Shown piece after piece: positions 9,857-16,052 of a DNA stretch of 21,398 nucleotides. The DNA is from JBOFDK01 sp051650305. Its GTDB lineage: Bacteria > Bacillota > Clostridia > Lachnospirales > Cellulosilyticaceae. The position numbers and the translations under genes were made by a program. The stretch spans positions 1 through 21,398 of the forward strand of contig JBOFIT010000193.1 of assembly GCA_051650305.1 (NCBI GenBank), in the 5' to 3' direction. Positions within the stretch are counted from its first letter, which is position 1. The number at the start of each line of letters is the position of its first letter. The notes under the pieces are model-generated. The model was not told where the DNA came from. It made no database searches and saw nothing but the letters and a program-made list of their open reading frames with translations.

Positions 9857-9880
9857 TTTATTAAAAAAATAATTTATTTT

Positions 9881-9910
9881 GAATAAAAAGAATTATCTCT
9901 GGCGACAATC
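9881..9910 (+). promoter_or_regulatory. Candidate sigma-F promoter of spoIIQ
   Basis: GAATA (9881-9885), a 15-base spacer and GGCGACAATC (9901-9910). The Bacillus sigma-F consensus is about GYATA, 15 bases, GGNRANAHTR; the -35 matches 4 of 5 and the -10 matches 9 of 10, with exact spacing. spoIIQ is a forespore sigma-F gene in Bacillus, so sequence and context agree. Confidence 0.65.
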
Positions 9911-9933
9911 TAGTCGTCGGAGGTGTAAAGTAT

Positions 9934-10809
9934 ATGAATATGAACAAATTTAAAGACTTTACCAAGAAATATGGATTTTATTTAGCAGTAGGAGCAGTAA
10001 GTATTGGAGCGATCACAGCAGTCTTTTTGACTACCGGAAAAGATAATCCAGTAAGCAAAGAGCAAGATCCTTATGTACAAGCTCAAGATGTAAGTGGCTC
10101 AGATGTAGCAGTACTACCAGAAACAGAAGATGATGTAACCATTATCTCTGGAGAAGTTGTAGAGAAGACAGACGTAGAAGAAGAGGTAGCAGGTGAAGTA
10201 GCATCTGAAGAAGCGATGCCAGAAGGCACAAAGGAAGTCGTAGATGAAGAAGAACTTACATCTGAGACTTTTAGCTCTACTACAGCATCTGAAGTAGAAG
10301 TACCTTATTTTGCAGAAGGGGATACTCTTGGATGGCCAGTAGCAGGCGAAGTCATCGTACCATTTAGAGACGATACCACAAAGCACTGGTTCAGTACAGC
10401 ATTACAACAAACAATGCGTACTTACGGGGTATGTATCTCAGCTAAAGAAGGCGAAGGCGTTAAAGCACCAGCTAAAGGTACGATTGTAGATATCGTCGAA
10501 GATTCTACGACACTTGAGAGTACAAAACTTGTAGGTAATGTAGGGCAAGTAGTCGTTATGGACTTAGGTAATGGCTATACAGCAGAGATTGGCTTACAAG
10601 GTGGAAAAGCAGATAAAGACTTGCTTGGACAAGTTGTAGATGCATCACAAGTGATTGGTACAGTAGGTAATGGTACAGGTCCATTTGCTGACTTATCATA
10701 CAACGTGTATATGCAAGTAAAACACGAGGGTAATGTCATCGACCCAACTACAATTCTTAGTTTCCACGAAGATGTAGCAGGTGTTGATATGGGACATGTC
10801 CAAGAATAA
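9934..10809 (+). CDS. spoIIQ: SpoIIQ-like engulfment-channel protein with degenerate LytM (M23) domain
   Basis: 291 residues. One membrane span lies at about 14-34, then a long acidic, low-complexity linker (about 40-128), then a LytM-type domain (about 133-275) starting at LGWPVAGEV and ending at a V-I-D-P-T turn. Position between spoIID and spoIIID, plus this architecture, identifies it as SpoIIQ, the forespore partner of SpoIIIAH in the feeding channel. The LytM metal ligands are missing. Where active enzymes have HxxxD (H-Y-G-V-D in LytM), this protein has T163-Y-G-V-C167. Where they have HLH, it has N257-V-Y259. It should therefore be an inactive scaffold, as in Bacillus SpoIIQ but more eroded. 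Clostridioides difficile SpoIIQ, by contrast, keeps the ligands. The start has a GGAGGTG site 8 bases upstream; ATG at 9940 is an alternative. Confidence 0.88.
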   Translation: MNMNKFKDFTKKYGFYLAVGAVSIGAITAVFLTTGKDNPVSKEQDPYVQAQDVSGSDVAVLPETEDDVTIISGEVVEKTDVEEEVAGEVASEEAMPEGTKEVVDEEELTSETFSSTTASEVEVPYFAEGDTLGWPVAGEVIVPFRDDTTKHWFSTALQQTMRTYGVCISAKEGEGVKAPAKGTIVDIVEDSTTLESTKLVGNVGQVVVMDLGNGYTAEIGLQGGKADKDLLGQVVDASQVIGTVGNGTGPFADLSYNVYMQVKHEGNVIDPTTILSFHEDVAGVDMGHVQE

Positions 10810-10823
10810 AATCTATACAAAAG

Positions 10824-10857
10824 AAGGCTTCGAAATATAACCATCGAAGCCTTTTTT
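10824..10857 (+). terminator. Intrinsic terminator after spoIIQ
   Basis: Perfect 10-bp stem AAGGCTTCGA (10824-10833) with TCGAAGCCTT (10844-10853), 10-base loop, T-run to 10857. Confidence 0.9.
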
Positions 10858-10940
10858 GTGCGTCTTTTTTAGGGAGACAGGGTATTCGTCAAATAAATAA
10901 AAAAGATGTACTTTTTTGGCTTGTCTACTTTATATTTTCG

Positions 10941-10969
10941 GTATAAATGAGGACTTCTTAGCATATCTA
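10941..10969 (+). promoter_or_regulatory. Weak candidate sigma-E promoter of spoIIID
   Basis: GTATAAA (10941-10947), a 14-base spacer and CATATCTA (10962-10969) roughly follow the sigma-E pattern, but the -10 matches only about five of eight positions. The case rests mainly on spoIIID being a sigma-E gene in Bacillus. Confidence 0.25.
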
Positions 10970-11002
10970 TTAATCAAGAGTTGTGTTAAGGGGGGCCTTT
11001 TC

Positions 11003-11257
11003 TTGAAAACTTATATCGAAGAAAGAGCCATAGAAGCTGCAAAGTTTATCATTCATTCAAATGCTACTGTAAGGGAAACCGCCAAGAAATTTGGTATCAG
11101 TAAAAGTACGGTCCATAAAGACGTTACAGAACGATTAGAAAAAATTAATCCAAAGCTTGCCATGGAGGCCAGAAAGGTCTTAGAACTGAATAAGGCAGAA
11201 CGCCACTTGCGTGGTGGGTTAGCGACCAAGGAAAAGTATTCAGGATTAATGAAATAG
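11003..11257 (+). CDS. spoIIID: SpoIIID sporulation transcription factor
   Basis: 84 residues with a TTG start, chosen because AAGGGGGG lies 7 bases upstream and the resulting N-terminus (KTYIEERAI) lines up with Bacillus SpoIIID (HDYIKERTI). A longer frame upstream has no ribosome site. The helix-turn-helix is at about 23-42 (TVRETAKKFGISKSTVHKDV), followed by TERL-x-x-INP and the RHLRGG-x-ATK-x-KY stretch, all hallmarks of the family. The protein is a small mother-cell DNA-binding regulator that represses and activates sigma-E and sigma-K genes (known from Bacillus). It is slightly shorter than the Bacillus protein (93) and lacks its extra C-terminal tail. Terminators flank it on both sides, so it is a single-gene unit. 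Confidence 0.95.
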   Translation: MKTYIEERAIEAAKFIIHSNATVRETAKKFGISKSTVHKDVTERLEKINPKLAMEARKVLELNKAERHLRGGLATKEKYSGLMK

Positions 11258-11264
11258 ATGGGGT

Positions 11265-11300
11265 AAAAGGGGCTATAGTATGTGATGCTATAGCCTTTTA
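11265..11300 (+). terminator. Probable intrinsic terminator after spoIIID
   Basis: Stem GGCTATAG (11271-11278) with CTATAGCC (11288-11295), preceded by AAAAGG and followed by only four T. The stem is strong but the tail is short, so termination may be partial. Confidence 0.65.
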
Positions 11301-11353
11301 AATTAGGGGATTTTAATGGGGATATTTTTAAATGTTTGAAGTAAAGAAAATTT

Positions 11354-11382
11354 TTGCAATCTAACTAAGGCTCATGTATAAT
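11354..11382 (+). promoter_or_regulatory. Sigma-A-type promoter of mreB
   Basis: TTGCAA (11354-11359), exactly 17 bases, then TATAAT (11377-11382), a perfect -10. It lies 70 bases before the mreB start and probably drives the mreB-flagellar rod operon. Confidence 0.7.
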
Positions 11383-11451
11383 ATGAGTAATAATAACTAT
11401 GAAAATATGACAAAAATAGATGAAAATATACAGGATAGAAAAGGAGACAAT

Positions 11452-12450
11452 ATGTTTTTTGGAAGAGGCACAGATATAGGAATTGATTTAGGAACAGCAT
11501 CTGTACTCATCTATATAAAAGGTAAGGGCATTGTACTTCAAGAGCCGTCTATTGTAGCTGTCAACACAAAGACTAATGAACTTATCGCTGTAGGCGAGGA
11601 AGCTCACGCAATGATCGGAAGAACACCGGCAAATATTACCTCCATTAGACCACTTCGACGTGGTGTTATAGATGACTATGATGCAACAGAAAAAATGCTT
11701 AAATATTTTATTCATAAAGCCATAGGCAATAGACTGATCAAACCACGTATTGCAGTATGCGTTCCAAGTGGGGTGACAGAGGTGGAGCAACGTGCAGTAG
11801 AAGATGCTACAAGACAAGCAGGTGCTAGACGTGTAGAAATTATAGAAGAACCTATTGCTGCAGCCATTGGTGCTGGTATTGATATCAGTAGGCCTTGTGG
11901 AAGTATGATTGTAGACATTGGTGGTGGGACAGCAGACGTTGCTGTCATCTCCCTGGGTGGTGCAGTTGTCAAAAAATCAATCAAAGTTGCAGGGGATAAT
12001 TTTGATGATGCCATTATGCGTTATGTACGTAAGAAGCATAGTATGCTTATCGGTGAACGTACTGCTGAAGAGATTAAAATCAATATCGGAAGTGCTTATA
12101 AAAGAGAAGTGCCAGCAGAAATGAACGTACGCGGAAGAAATCTCGTGACTGGCTTACCAAAAAATATCGTATTAACTTCAGAAGAAATGCTTGAGGCATT
12201 GGCCGAATCTGTCGATGATATTGTTGATGCAGTTCATGCCGTCTTAGAAGTCACACCACCAGAGTTAGCAGCAGATATAGCGGATAGAGGTATCGTGCTT
12301 ACAGGTGGTGGTAGCCTTATCTATGGTTTAGATAAATTGATCACAGAAAAAATAGGGATTCAAGCGGTTATAGCAGACGATGCCGTATCGTGTGTAGCTA
12401 TCGGAACTGGGCTATTTATAGAGTATGCATACTCAAAAGGGGGATATTAA
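11452..12450 (+). CDS. mreB: MreB/Mbl family actin-like cell-shape protein
   Basis: 332 residues, normal for the family. ATG at 11452 is preferred over an upstream ATG (11374) because an AAAGGAGA site lies 6 bases before it and the protein then begins, like its relatives, just ahead of the first phosphate loop (DIGIDLGTASVL, residues 8-19). The second phosphate motif VDIGGGTADVAVIS is at 154-167, the EEPIAAAIGAG segment at 132-142 and the adenosine motif GIVLTGGG near 284. It forms ATP-dependent filaments at the membrane that guide the elongation wall-synthesis machinery. The N-terminal MFFGRG may help membrane contact. Position after spoIIID is that of Bacillus mbl, yet the CVPSG-V-x-EVEQRAV-x-DATRQAGAR stretch resembles Bacillus MreB more than Mbl. 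The family is certain; the paralogue name is less so. Confidence 0.95.
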   Translation: MFFGRGTDIGIDLGTASVLIYIKGKGIVLQEPSIVAVNTKTNELIAVGEEAHAMIGRTPANITSIRPLRRGVIDDYDATEKMLKYFIHKAIGNRLIKPRIAVCVPSGVTEVEQRAVEDATRQAGARRVEIIEEPIAAAIGAGIDISRPCGSMIVDIGGGTADVAVISLGGAVVKKSIKVAGDNFDDAIMRYVRKKHSMLIGERTAEEIKINIGSAYKREVPAEMNVRGRNLVTGLPKNIVLTSEEMLEALAESVDDIVDAVHAVLEVTPPELAADIADRGIVLTGGGSLIYGLDKLITEKIGIQAVIADDAVSCVAIGTGLFIEYAYSKGGY

Positions 12451-13211
12451 TGATCAGAGGCCTTTATACAGCGGCAACAGGAATGAATGCACAAGCCAAG
12501 AAAATGGATGTTATTTCAAATGACCTAGCCAATGTGAATACAGCAGGCTATAAAAAAGACGATGTAGTCATATCATCTTTTCCAGAAGTGCTTATGAGCA
12601 AAATGGGTGGTGGCAATACCACACCAGATGGGCCTATCGGACGTATGTCATTAGGGGTACGTGTGGATGAAGTCTATACACAATTTTCACAGGGGTCTCT
12701 TGTGAAAACGGATGGACTTGTCGATATAGCTATACAAGGGGATGGTTTTTTTGTAGTAGAAACACCCGCAGGTATGGCCTACACAAGAGATGGTAAATTT
12801 AGTATCACTGCTGATGGGATGCTTGTTACAAAAGAAGGCTATGCTGTTATAGGACAAAATGGCCAAGTAGAGATAGGGGAAGACTTCTTAGACCAAGGGG
12901 GCGACCTAAAGATTAGTGAGCAAGGCGAAGTAGTCTTAAATGGTGAAATAGTGGATCAATTAGATATTGCTAATTTTGCAGATACACGAAGCTTACGTAA
13001 GATAGATGATAACCTCTTACAAAGCGATGGTGAACGTGTGCCATTTGAAGGGAAACTCATACAAGGTTTTATGGAGGCATCAAATGTCAATCCTGTAACA
13101 GCAATGGTAGATATGATTTCAGTATCTAGAGCTTATGAAGCAAGTCAGAAAATGATACAAGTGCATGACAACCTACTTGGAAAGGCAGTTAATGAGATTG
13201 CAAGAGTATAG
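12450..13211 (+). CDS. flgF: Flagellar basal-body rod protein, FlgF/FlhO type
   Basis: 253 residues. The ATG shares its A with the TAA stop of mreB (TAATG), so translation is probably coupled; AAAAGGGGG lies just upstream. The N-terminus MIRGLYTAATGMNAQ and the SNDLANVNTAGYKK motif (about 23-36) are the rod/hook family signature. The C-terminal region ASNVNPVTAMVDMISVSRAYE pairs with it as a coiled-coil export and assembly domain. The central AIQGDGFFVVETPAG-x-AYTRDG block is shared with FlgG and FlgE. It is exported by the flagellar type III system and builds the rod. Bacillus calls the gene in this place flhO (270 residues). It could equally be labelled a FlgG paralogue. Confidence 0.9.
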   Translation: MIRGLYTAATGMNAQAKKMDVISNDLANVNTAGYKKDDVVISSFPEVLMSKMGGGNTTPDGPIGRMSLGVRVDEVYTQFSQGSLVKTDGLVDIAIQGDGFFVVETPAGMAYTRDGKFSITADGMLVTKEGYAVIGQNGQVEIGEDFLDQGGDLKISEQGEVVLNGEIVDQLDIANFADTRSLRKIDDNLLQSDGERVPFEGKLIQGFMEASNVNPVTAMVDMISVSRAYEASQKMIQVHDNLLGKAVNEIARV

Positions 13212-13224
13212 GAGGTAGAAAGTT

Positions 13225-14037
13225 ATGATGAGAGCATTATGGACGGCGGCGTCAGGAATGACTTCACAACAAATGAATGTGGATACTATTTCTAACAATT
13301 TATCCAATGTCAATACAGCAGGCTACAAGAAAGAAACAGTAAGTTTTAAGAGCTTACTTTATCAAAAAATGGATGAACCGAATGTGCCAGGGGTACAAAG
13401 ACCAAGTGCTTTACAAGTAGGACACGGTGTACGTGTAGGGGCTACGAGTAAGATGCATACACAAGGGATTCTTCAACAAACAGGTACATCTACAGACTTA
13501 GCAATTCAAGGTAAAGGATTCTTCAGTGTCTTAGATGGTGAAAATGTAGCATATACAAGAGATGGAAACTTTAGATTTTCAATGGTAGACCAAGAGACTT
13601 ACGCCCTCGTTACAACAGATGGGCATCCTGTACTATCCACAGAAGGCGAGCCTATCGTGGTAGATACGACAGTACCTATTGACCACCTTATTATTGGACA
13701 AGATGGTGCCATCTTCTATACAGAAGCTGACACAGGTGTACGTATTGATCTTGCACAGTTGGCAGTGGTACAGTTTTCTAACGTAGAAGGTTTAGAAGCG
13801 TTGGGGAGCAACTTGTATAGAGAGACACCAGCATCGGGTGAAGCAAGACTAGAAGTTGAAGACGATACCATTGTCCGTAGTACCATTAAATCAGGGTACT
13901 TAGAAGGATCGAATGTTCAAGTAGCAGATGAGATGGTAAACTTAATCGTCGCACAACGTGCATATGAGCTTAATTCAACTGCGATTAAAACAGTAGATAC
14001 AATGCTTCAGCAAGCCAATGAGCTTAAGCGTGTATAA
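13225..14037 (+). CDS. flgG: Flagellar distal rod protein, FlgG/FlhP type
   Basis: 270 residues, close to Bacillus FlhP (269). GGAGG at 13211-13215, which overlaps the last base of the previous stop codon, sits 9 bases before the first of two adjacent ATG codons; I chose the first. The N-terminus is MMRALWTAASGMTSQQ, the signature SNNLSNVNTAGYKKE follows at about 23-37, the middle holds LAIQGKGFFSV and AYTRDGNF, and the C-terminus has GSNVQVADEMVNLIVAQRAYE. It has the same fold as its upstream neighbour, from which it probably diverged after duplication. It assembles into the distal rod that spans the cell wall, exported by the flagellar type III apparatus. The gap to the next gene is only 14 bases, so the three rod genes form one operon with mreB. 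Confidence 0.93.
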   Translation: MMRALWTAASGMTSQQMNVDTISNNLSNVNTAGYKKETVSFKSLLYQKMDEPNVPGVQRPSALQVGHGVRVGATSKMHTQGILQQTGTSTDLAIQGKGFFSVLDGENVAYTRDGNFRFSMVDQETYALVTTDGHPVLSTEGEPIVVDTTVPIDHLIIGQDGAIFYTEADTGVRIDLAQLAVVQFSNVEGLEALGSNLYRETPASGEARLEVEDDTIVRSTIKSGYLEGSNVQVADEMVNLIVAQRAYELNSTAIKTVDTMLQQANELKRV

Positions 14038-14051
14038 GAGGTGGTGAAGGT

Positions 14052-14399
14052 ATGATAACAGGTATCAGTAATGCAGTACCACTTACAGAGAAAATGGGCA
14101 TCGTCAATGAGGTGACAGAAGTTAAAGGTTTTGAAGAAGCACTTCAGAAGGCTCAAGATAACCAAAACCAAGAAGAATTAAGAGAAGCCTGTAAGCAAGT
14201 GGAGCACTATATGCTTACAAGTATTATGAAGCAGATGAAAAAAAGCATTGAAATTGGTGAACCGCTCATTCCGAAAGGCGATTATGAAGAGATGTTTGAG
14301 GACCAATTAGTAGAAGCACAATGTCAGGAATTCGTAGAAGCAGGTGGTATTGGACTTGCAGAAATGATGTACCAACAGATGACACTTGTGAAAAAGTAA
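14052..14399 (+). CDS. flgJ: FlgJ-like rod-binding protein (no muramidase domain)
   Basis: 115 residues. It resembles the N-terminal rod-binding domain of FlgJ: a conserved A-C-K-Q-V-E-x-Y-M-L-x-x-I-M-K-Q-M-K helix (about 46-63), then Y-E-E-M-F-E-D-Q-L (about 78-86), then the GGIGLAEMMYQQM end (about 98-110). The C-terminal peptidoglycan hydrolase domain of enterobacterial FlgJ is absent, which is usual in Gram-positive bacteria, so wall opening must be done elsewhere. The protein probably acts as a scaffold or cap for the flagellar rod. A GAGGTGGTGAAGG site precedes the ATG. No clear terminator follows; the metK promoter begins 13 bases after the stop. Confidence 0.85.
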   Translation: MITGISNAVPLTEKMGIVNEVTEVKGFEEALQKAQDNQNQEELREACKQVEHYMLTSIMKQMKKSIEIGEPLIPKGDYEEMFEDQLVEAQCQEFVEAGGIGLAEMMYQQMTLVKK

Positions 14400-14407
14400 T
14401 GTAAAAA

Positions 14408-14441
14408 AACATTGACGAAAGATGTCAGTGTTGTATATAAT
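14408..14441 (+). promoter_or_regulatory. Sigma-A promoter of metK overlapping an inverted repeat
   Basis: TTGACG (14412-14417), 18 bases, TATAAT (14436-14441); a TATATA two bases earlier gives 16. The -35 lies in an imperfect palindrome, AACATTGAC (14408-14416), 7 bases, GTCAGTGTT (14424-14432), with eight of nine positions symmetric. It could be an operator or a weak terminator of the flagellar operon without a T-tract. Confidence 0.75.
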
Positions 14442-14470
14442 GAAACAGACAACAACATAAATTAAGAATA

Positions 14471-14584
14471 ATTCTTATCCAGAGAGGTGGAGGGATCGGG
14501 CCCTGTGAAACCCGGCAACCAGCTATAGCAGTTAGTATGGTGCCAATTCCCACAAGTATATTTATATGCTTGTAAGATGAGGAT
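14471..14584 (+). ncRNA. SAM-I (S-box) riboswitch aptamer
   Basis: The S-box core is plain: CTTATC, then AGAGAGGTGGAGGGAT, then GAAACCCGGCAACC, then GGTGCCAATTCC, then AAGATGAGG. P1 pairs 14471-14479 with 14576-14584 through Watson-Crick and G-T pairs. P4 pairs ACAAGTATA (14552-14560) with TATGCTTGT (14565-14573). It binds S-adenosylmethionine and, lying ahead of the gene that makes SAM, should switch metK off when SAM is plentiful (known mechanism of this class). Confidence 0.97.
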
Positions 14585-14604
14585 GCGTTATAACGTAAGT
14601 TTAT

Positions 14605-14635
14605 AAGAGGCCTCAGGATATGAGGTCTCTTTTTT
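14605..14635 (+). terminator. Riboswitch expression platform: SAM-controlled terminator
   Basis: Stem AGAGGCCTCA (14606-14615) with TGAGGTCTCT (14621-14630), one G-T wobble, loop GGATA, T-run to 14635. CCTCA in the left arm can instead pair with TGAGG at 14578-14582, the 3' strand of aptamer P1. That makes an antiterminator when SAM is absent, so the logic is a transcriptional OFF switch. Confidence 0.92.
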
Positions 14636-14687
14636 ATTAGTCCTCATAAATTCATTCTTAATTTCAAAACTTAGGAGGGAATATATT

Positions 14688-15875
14688 ATGGCAAAAAGAT
14701 TATTTACATCAGAATCAGTAACAGAAGGGCATCCAGATAAAATTGCAGACCAGATTTCAGACGCAGTATTAGATGCTATTTTCGCACAAGATCCAAATGC
14801 AAGGGTAGCGTGTGAGACAGCAGTAACAACAGGCCTTGTACTTGTAATGGGAGAGATCACTACAAATTGTTACGTAGACATCAACAAGATTGCACGTGAG
14901 ACAATCAATGAGATTGGATACAATAAGCCAGAGTATGGCTTCGATGGTAACAGCTGTGGAGTAATGGTATCACTTGATGAGCAATCAGCAGATATCGCTA
15001 TGGGTGTTGATAAAGCTTTAGAAGCGAAGCAAGGAACAATGAGTGAAGAGCAAATTGCAGCTATCGGTGCTGGAGATCAAGGGATGATGTTTGGATTCGC
15101 TTGTGATGAGACACCAGAACTTATGCCAATGCCTATCTCACTTGCACACAGACTAAGCCGTCGTCTGACAGAAGTACGTAAGAATGGTACATTAGGTTAC
15201 TTACGTCCAGATGGTAAAACACAAGTAACAGTAGAGTACAATGATGATAAAGTAGTAAGAGTAGATGCAGTTGTTGTATCAACTCAGCATGCAGAAGAAG
15301 CGTCACAAGAAGAGATTCATAAGGATATTATGGAGCATGTGATTAAGCCGATCATTCCAGCAGAGCTTTTAGATGACAATACAAAGTACTTCATCAACCC
15401 AACAGGTCGTTTCGTAATTGGTGGACCAGTAGGTGATGCAGGTCTTACAGGTCGTAAGATTATCGTAGATACTTACGGTGGTTATGCAAGTCATGGCGGT
15501 GGTGCTTTCTCAGGTAAAGATCCAACAAAAGTAGACCGTTCAGCAGCTTATGCAGCACGTTATGTAGCGAAGAATATTGTAGCAGCAGGTCTTGCAACGA
15601 AATGTGAAATTGAAGTAGCGTATGCAATCGGTGTAGCAAGACCAGTATCAATTCTTGTGAATACACATGGTACAGGTGTGGTAAGTGATGAGCGCCTTTC
15701 TGAACTTGTACAAGAGCACTTTGACCTTCGTCCAGCAGGTATCATTAAAATGCTAGACCTTAGAAGACCTATCTACAAGCAAACAGCAGCATACGGTCAC
15801 TTCGGTAGAGAAGATGTATGCTTACCATGGGAGCAAACAGATAAGGTAGAAGTACTAAGAAACGCAATTGGATAA
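14688..15875 (+). CDS. metK: Methionine adenosyltransferase (SAM synthetase)
   Basis: 395 residues, the usual bacterial size. The enzyme joins methionine and ATP to make S-adenosylmethionine with release of phosphate and diphosphate, in the cytoplasm as a tetramer. Diagnostic motifs are SVTEGHPDK (10-18, ATP and magnesium site), GAGDQGMMFG (127-136, the family hexapeptide), and GGGAFSGKDPTKVDRSAAY (from 270, the P-loop-like segment). The ATG is set by AGGAGG at 14673-14678, 9 bases upstream. It is a single-gene unit, with the SAM-I riboswitch before it and a strong terminator after it, so its own product should feed back on its transcription. Codon use and sequence look typical; nothing is missing. 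Confidence 0.99.
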   Translation: MAKRLFTSESVTEGHPDKIADQISDAVLDAIFAQDPNARVACETAVTTGLVLVMGEITTNCYVDINKIARETINEIGYNKPEYGFDGNSCGVMVSLDEQSADIAMGVDKALEAKQGTMSEEQIAAIGAGDQGMMFGFACDETPELMPMPISLAHRLSRRLTEVRKNGTLGYLRPDGKTQVTVEYNDDKVVRVDAVVVSTQHAEEASQEEIHKDIMEHVIKPIIPAELLDDNTKYFINPTGRFVIGGPVGDAGLTGRKIIVDTYGGYASHGGGAFSGKDPTKVDRSAAYAARYVAKNIVAAGLATKCEIEVAYAIGVARPVSILVNTHGTGVVSDERLSELVQEHFDLRPAGIIKMLDLRRPIYKQTAAYGHFGREDVCLPWEQTDKVEVLRNAIG

Positions 15876-15883
15876 ATAAAAGC

Positions 15884-15921
15884 AAACTAGCTTATACTTT
15901 AGGGGATGAGCTAGTTTTTTT
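15884..15921 (+). terminator. Intrinsic terminator after metK
   Basis: Twelve-pair stem (15884-15895 with 15906-15917), core AACTAGCT/AGCTAGTT, 10-base loop, T-run through 15921. Confidence 0.88.
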
Positions 15922-15981
15922 ATCGAGAGAATATAAGTGAGAATAGAGTCTGAGAGATAGGCGTGTAGATTACAGAGTGGT

Positions 15982-16009
15982 TTAACAATTGGCAAATTTA
16001 TAGTATAAT
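15982..16009 (+). promoter_or_regulatory. Sigma-A-type promoter of the DUF1576 gene pair
   Basis: TTAACA (15982-15987), 16-base spacer, TATAAT (16004-16009). It lies 44 bases before the start codon at 16053. Confidence 0.65.
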
Positions 16010-16052
16010 AAAAGCAATAAAACATAGGATGACTAACTTATAAGGAGAGAAA

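Noticed and set aside
9852..9876. Direct repeat AATAATTTA twice, 7 bases apart, after spoIID
   Set aside because: AT-only sequence in an AT-rich gap; likely chance, with no stem strong enough for a terminator.
10916..11002. Longer N-terminus for spoIIID starting at an upstream TTG
   Set aside because: No ribosome site there, the added residues match nothing in the family, and TTG at 11003 has AAGGGGGG at ideal spacing and aligns with the known N-terminus.
11374..11451. Extended mreB start at the ATG at 11374
   Set aside because: It lies within the -10 hexamer region of the promoter (TATAAT at 11377-11382); the ATG at 11452 has a proper ribosome site and the family's normal N-terminus.
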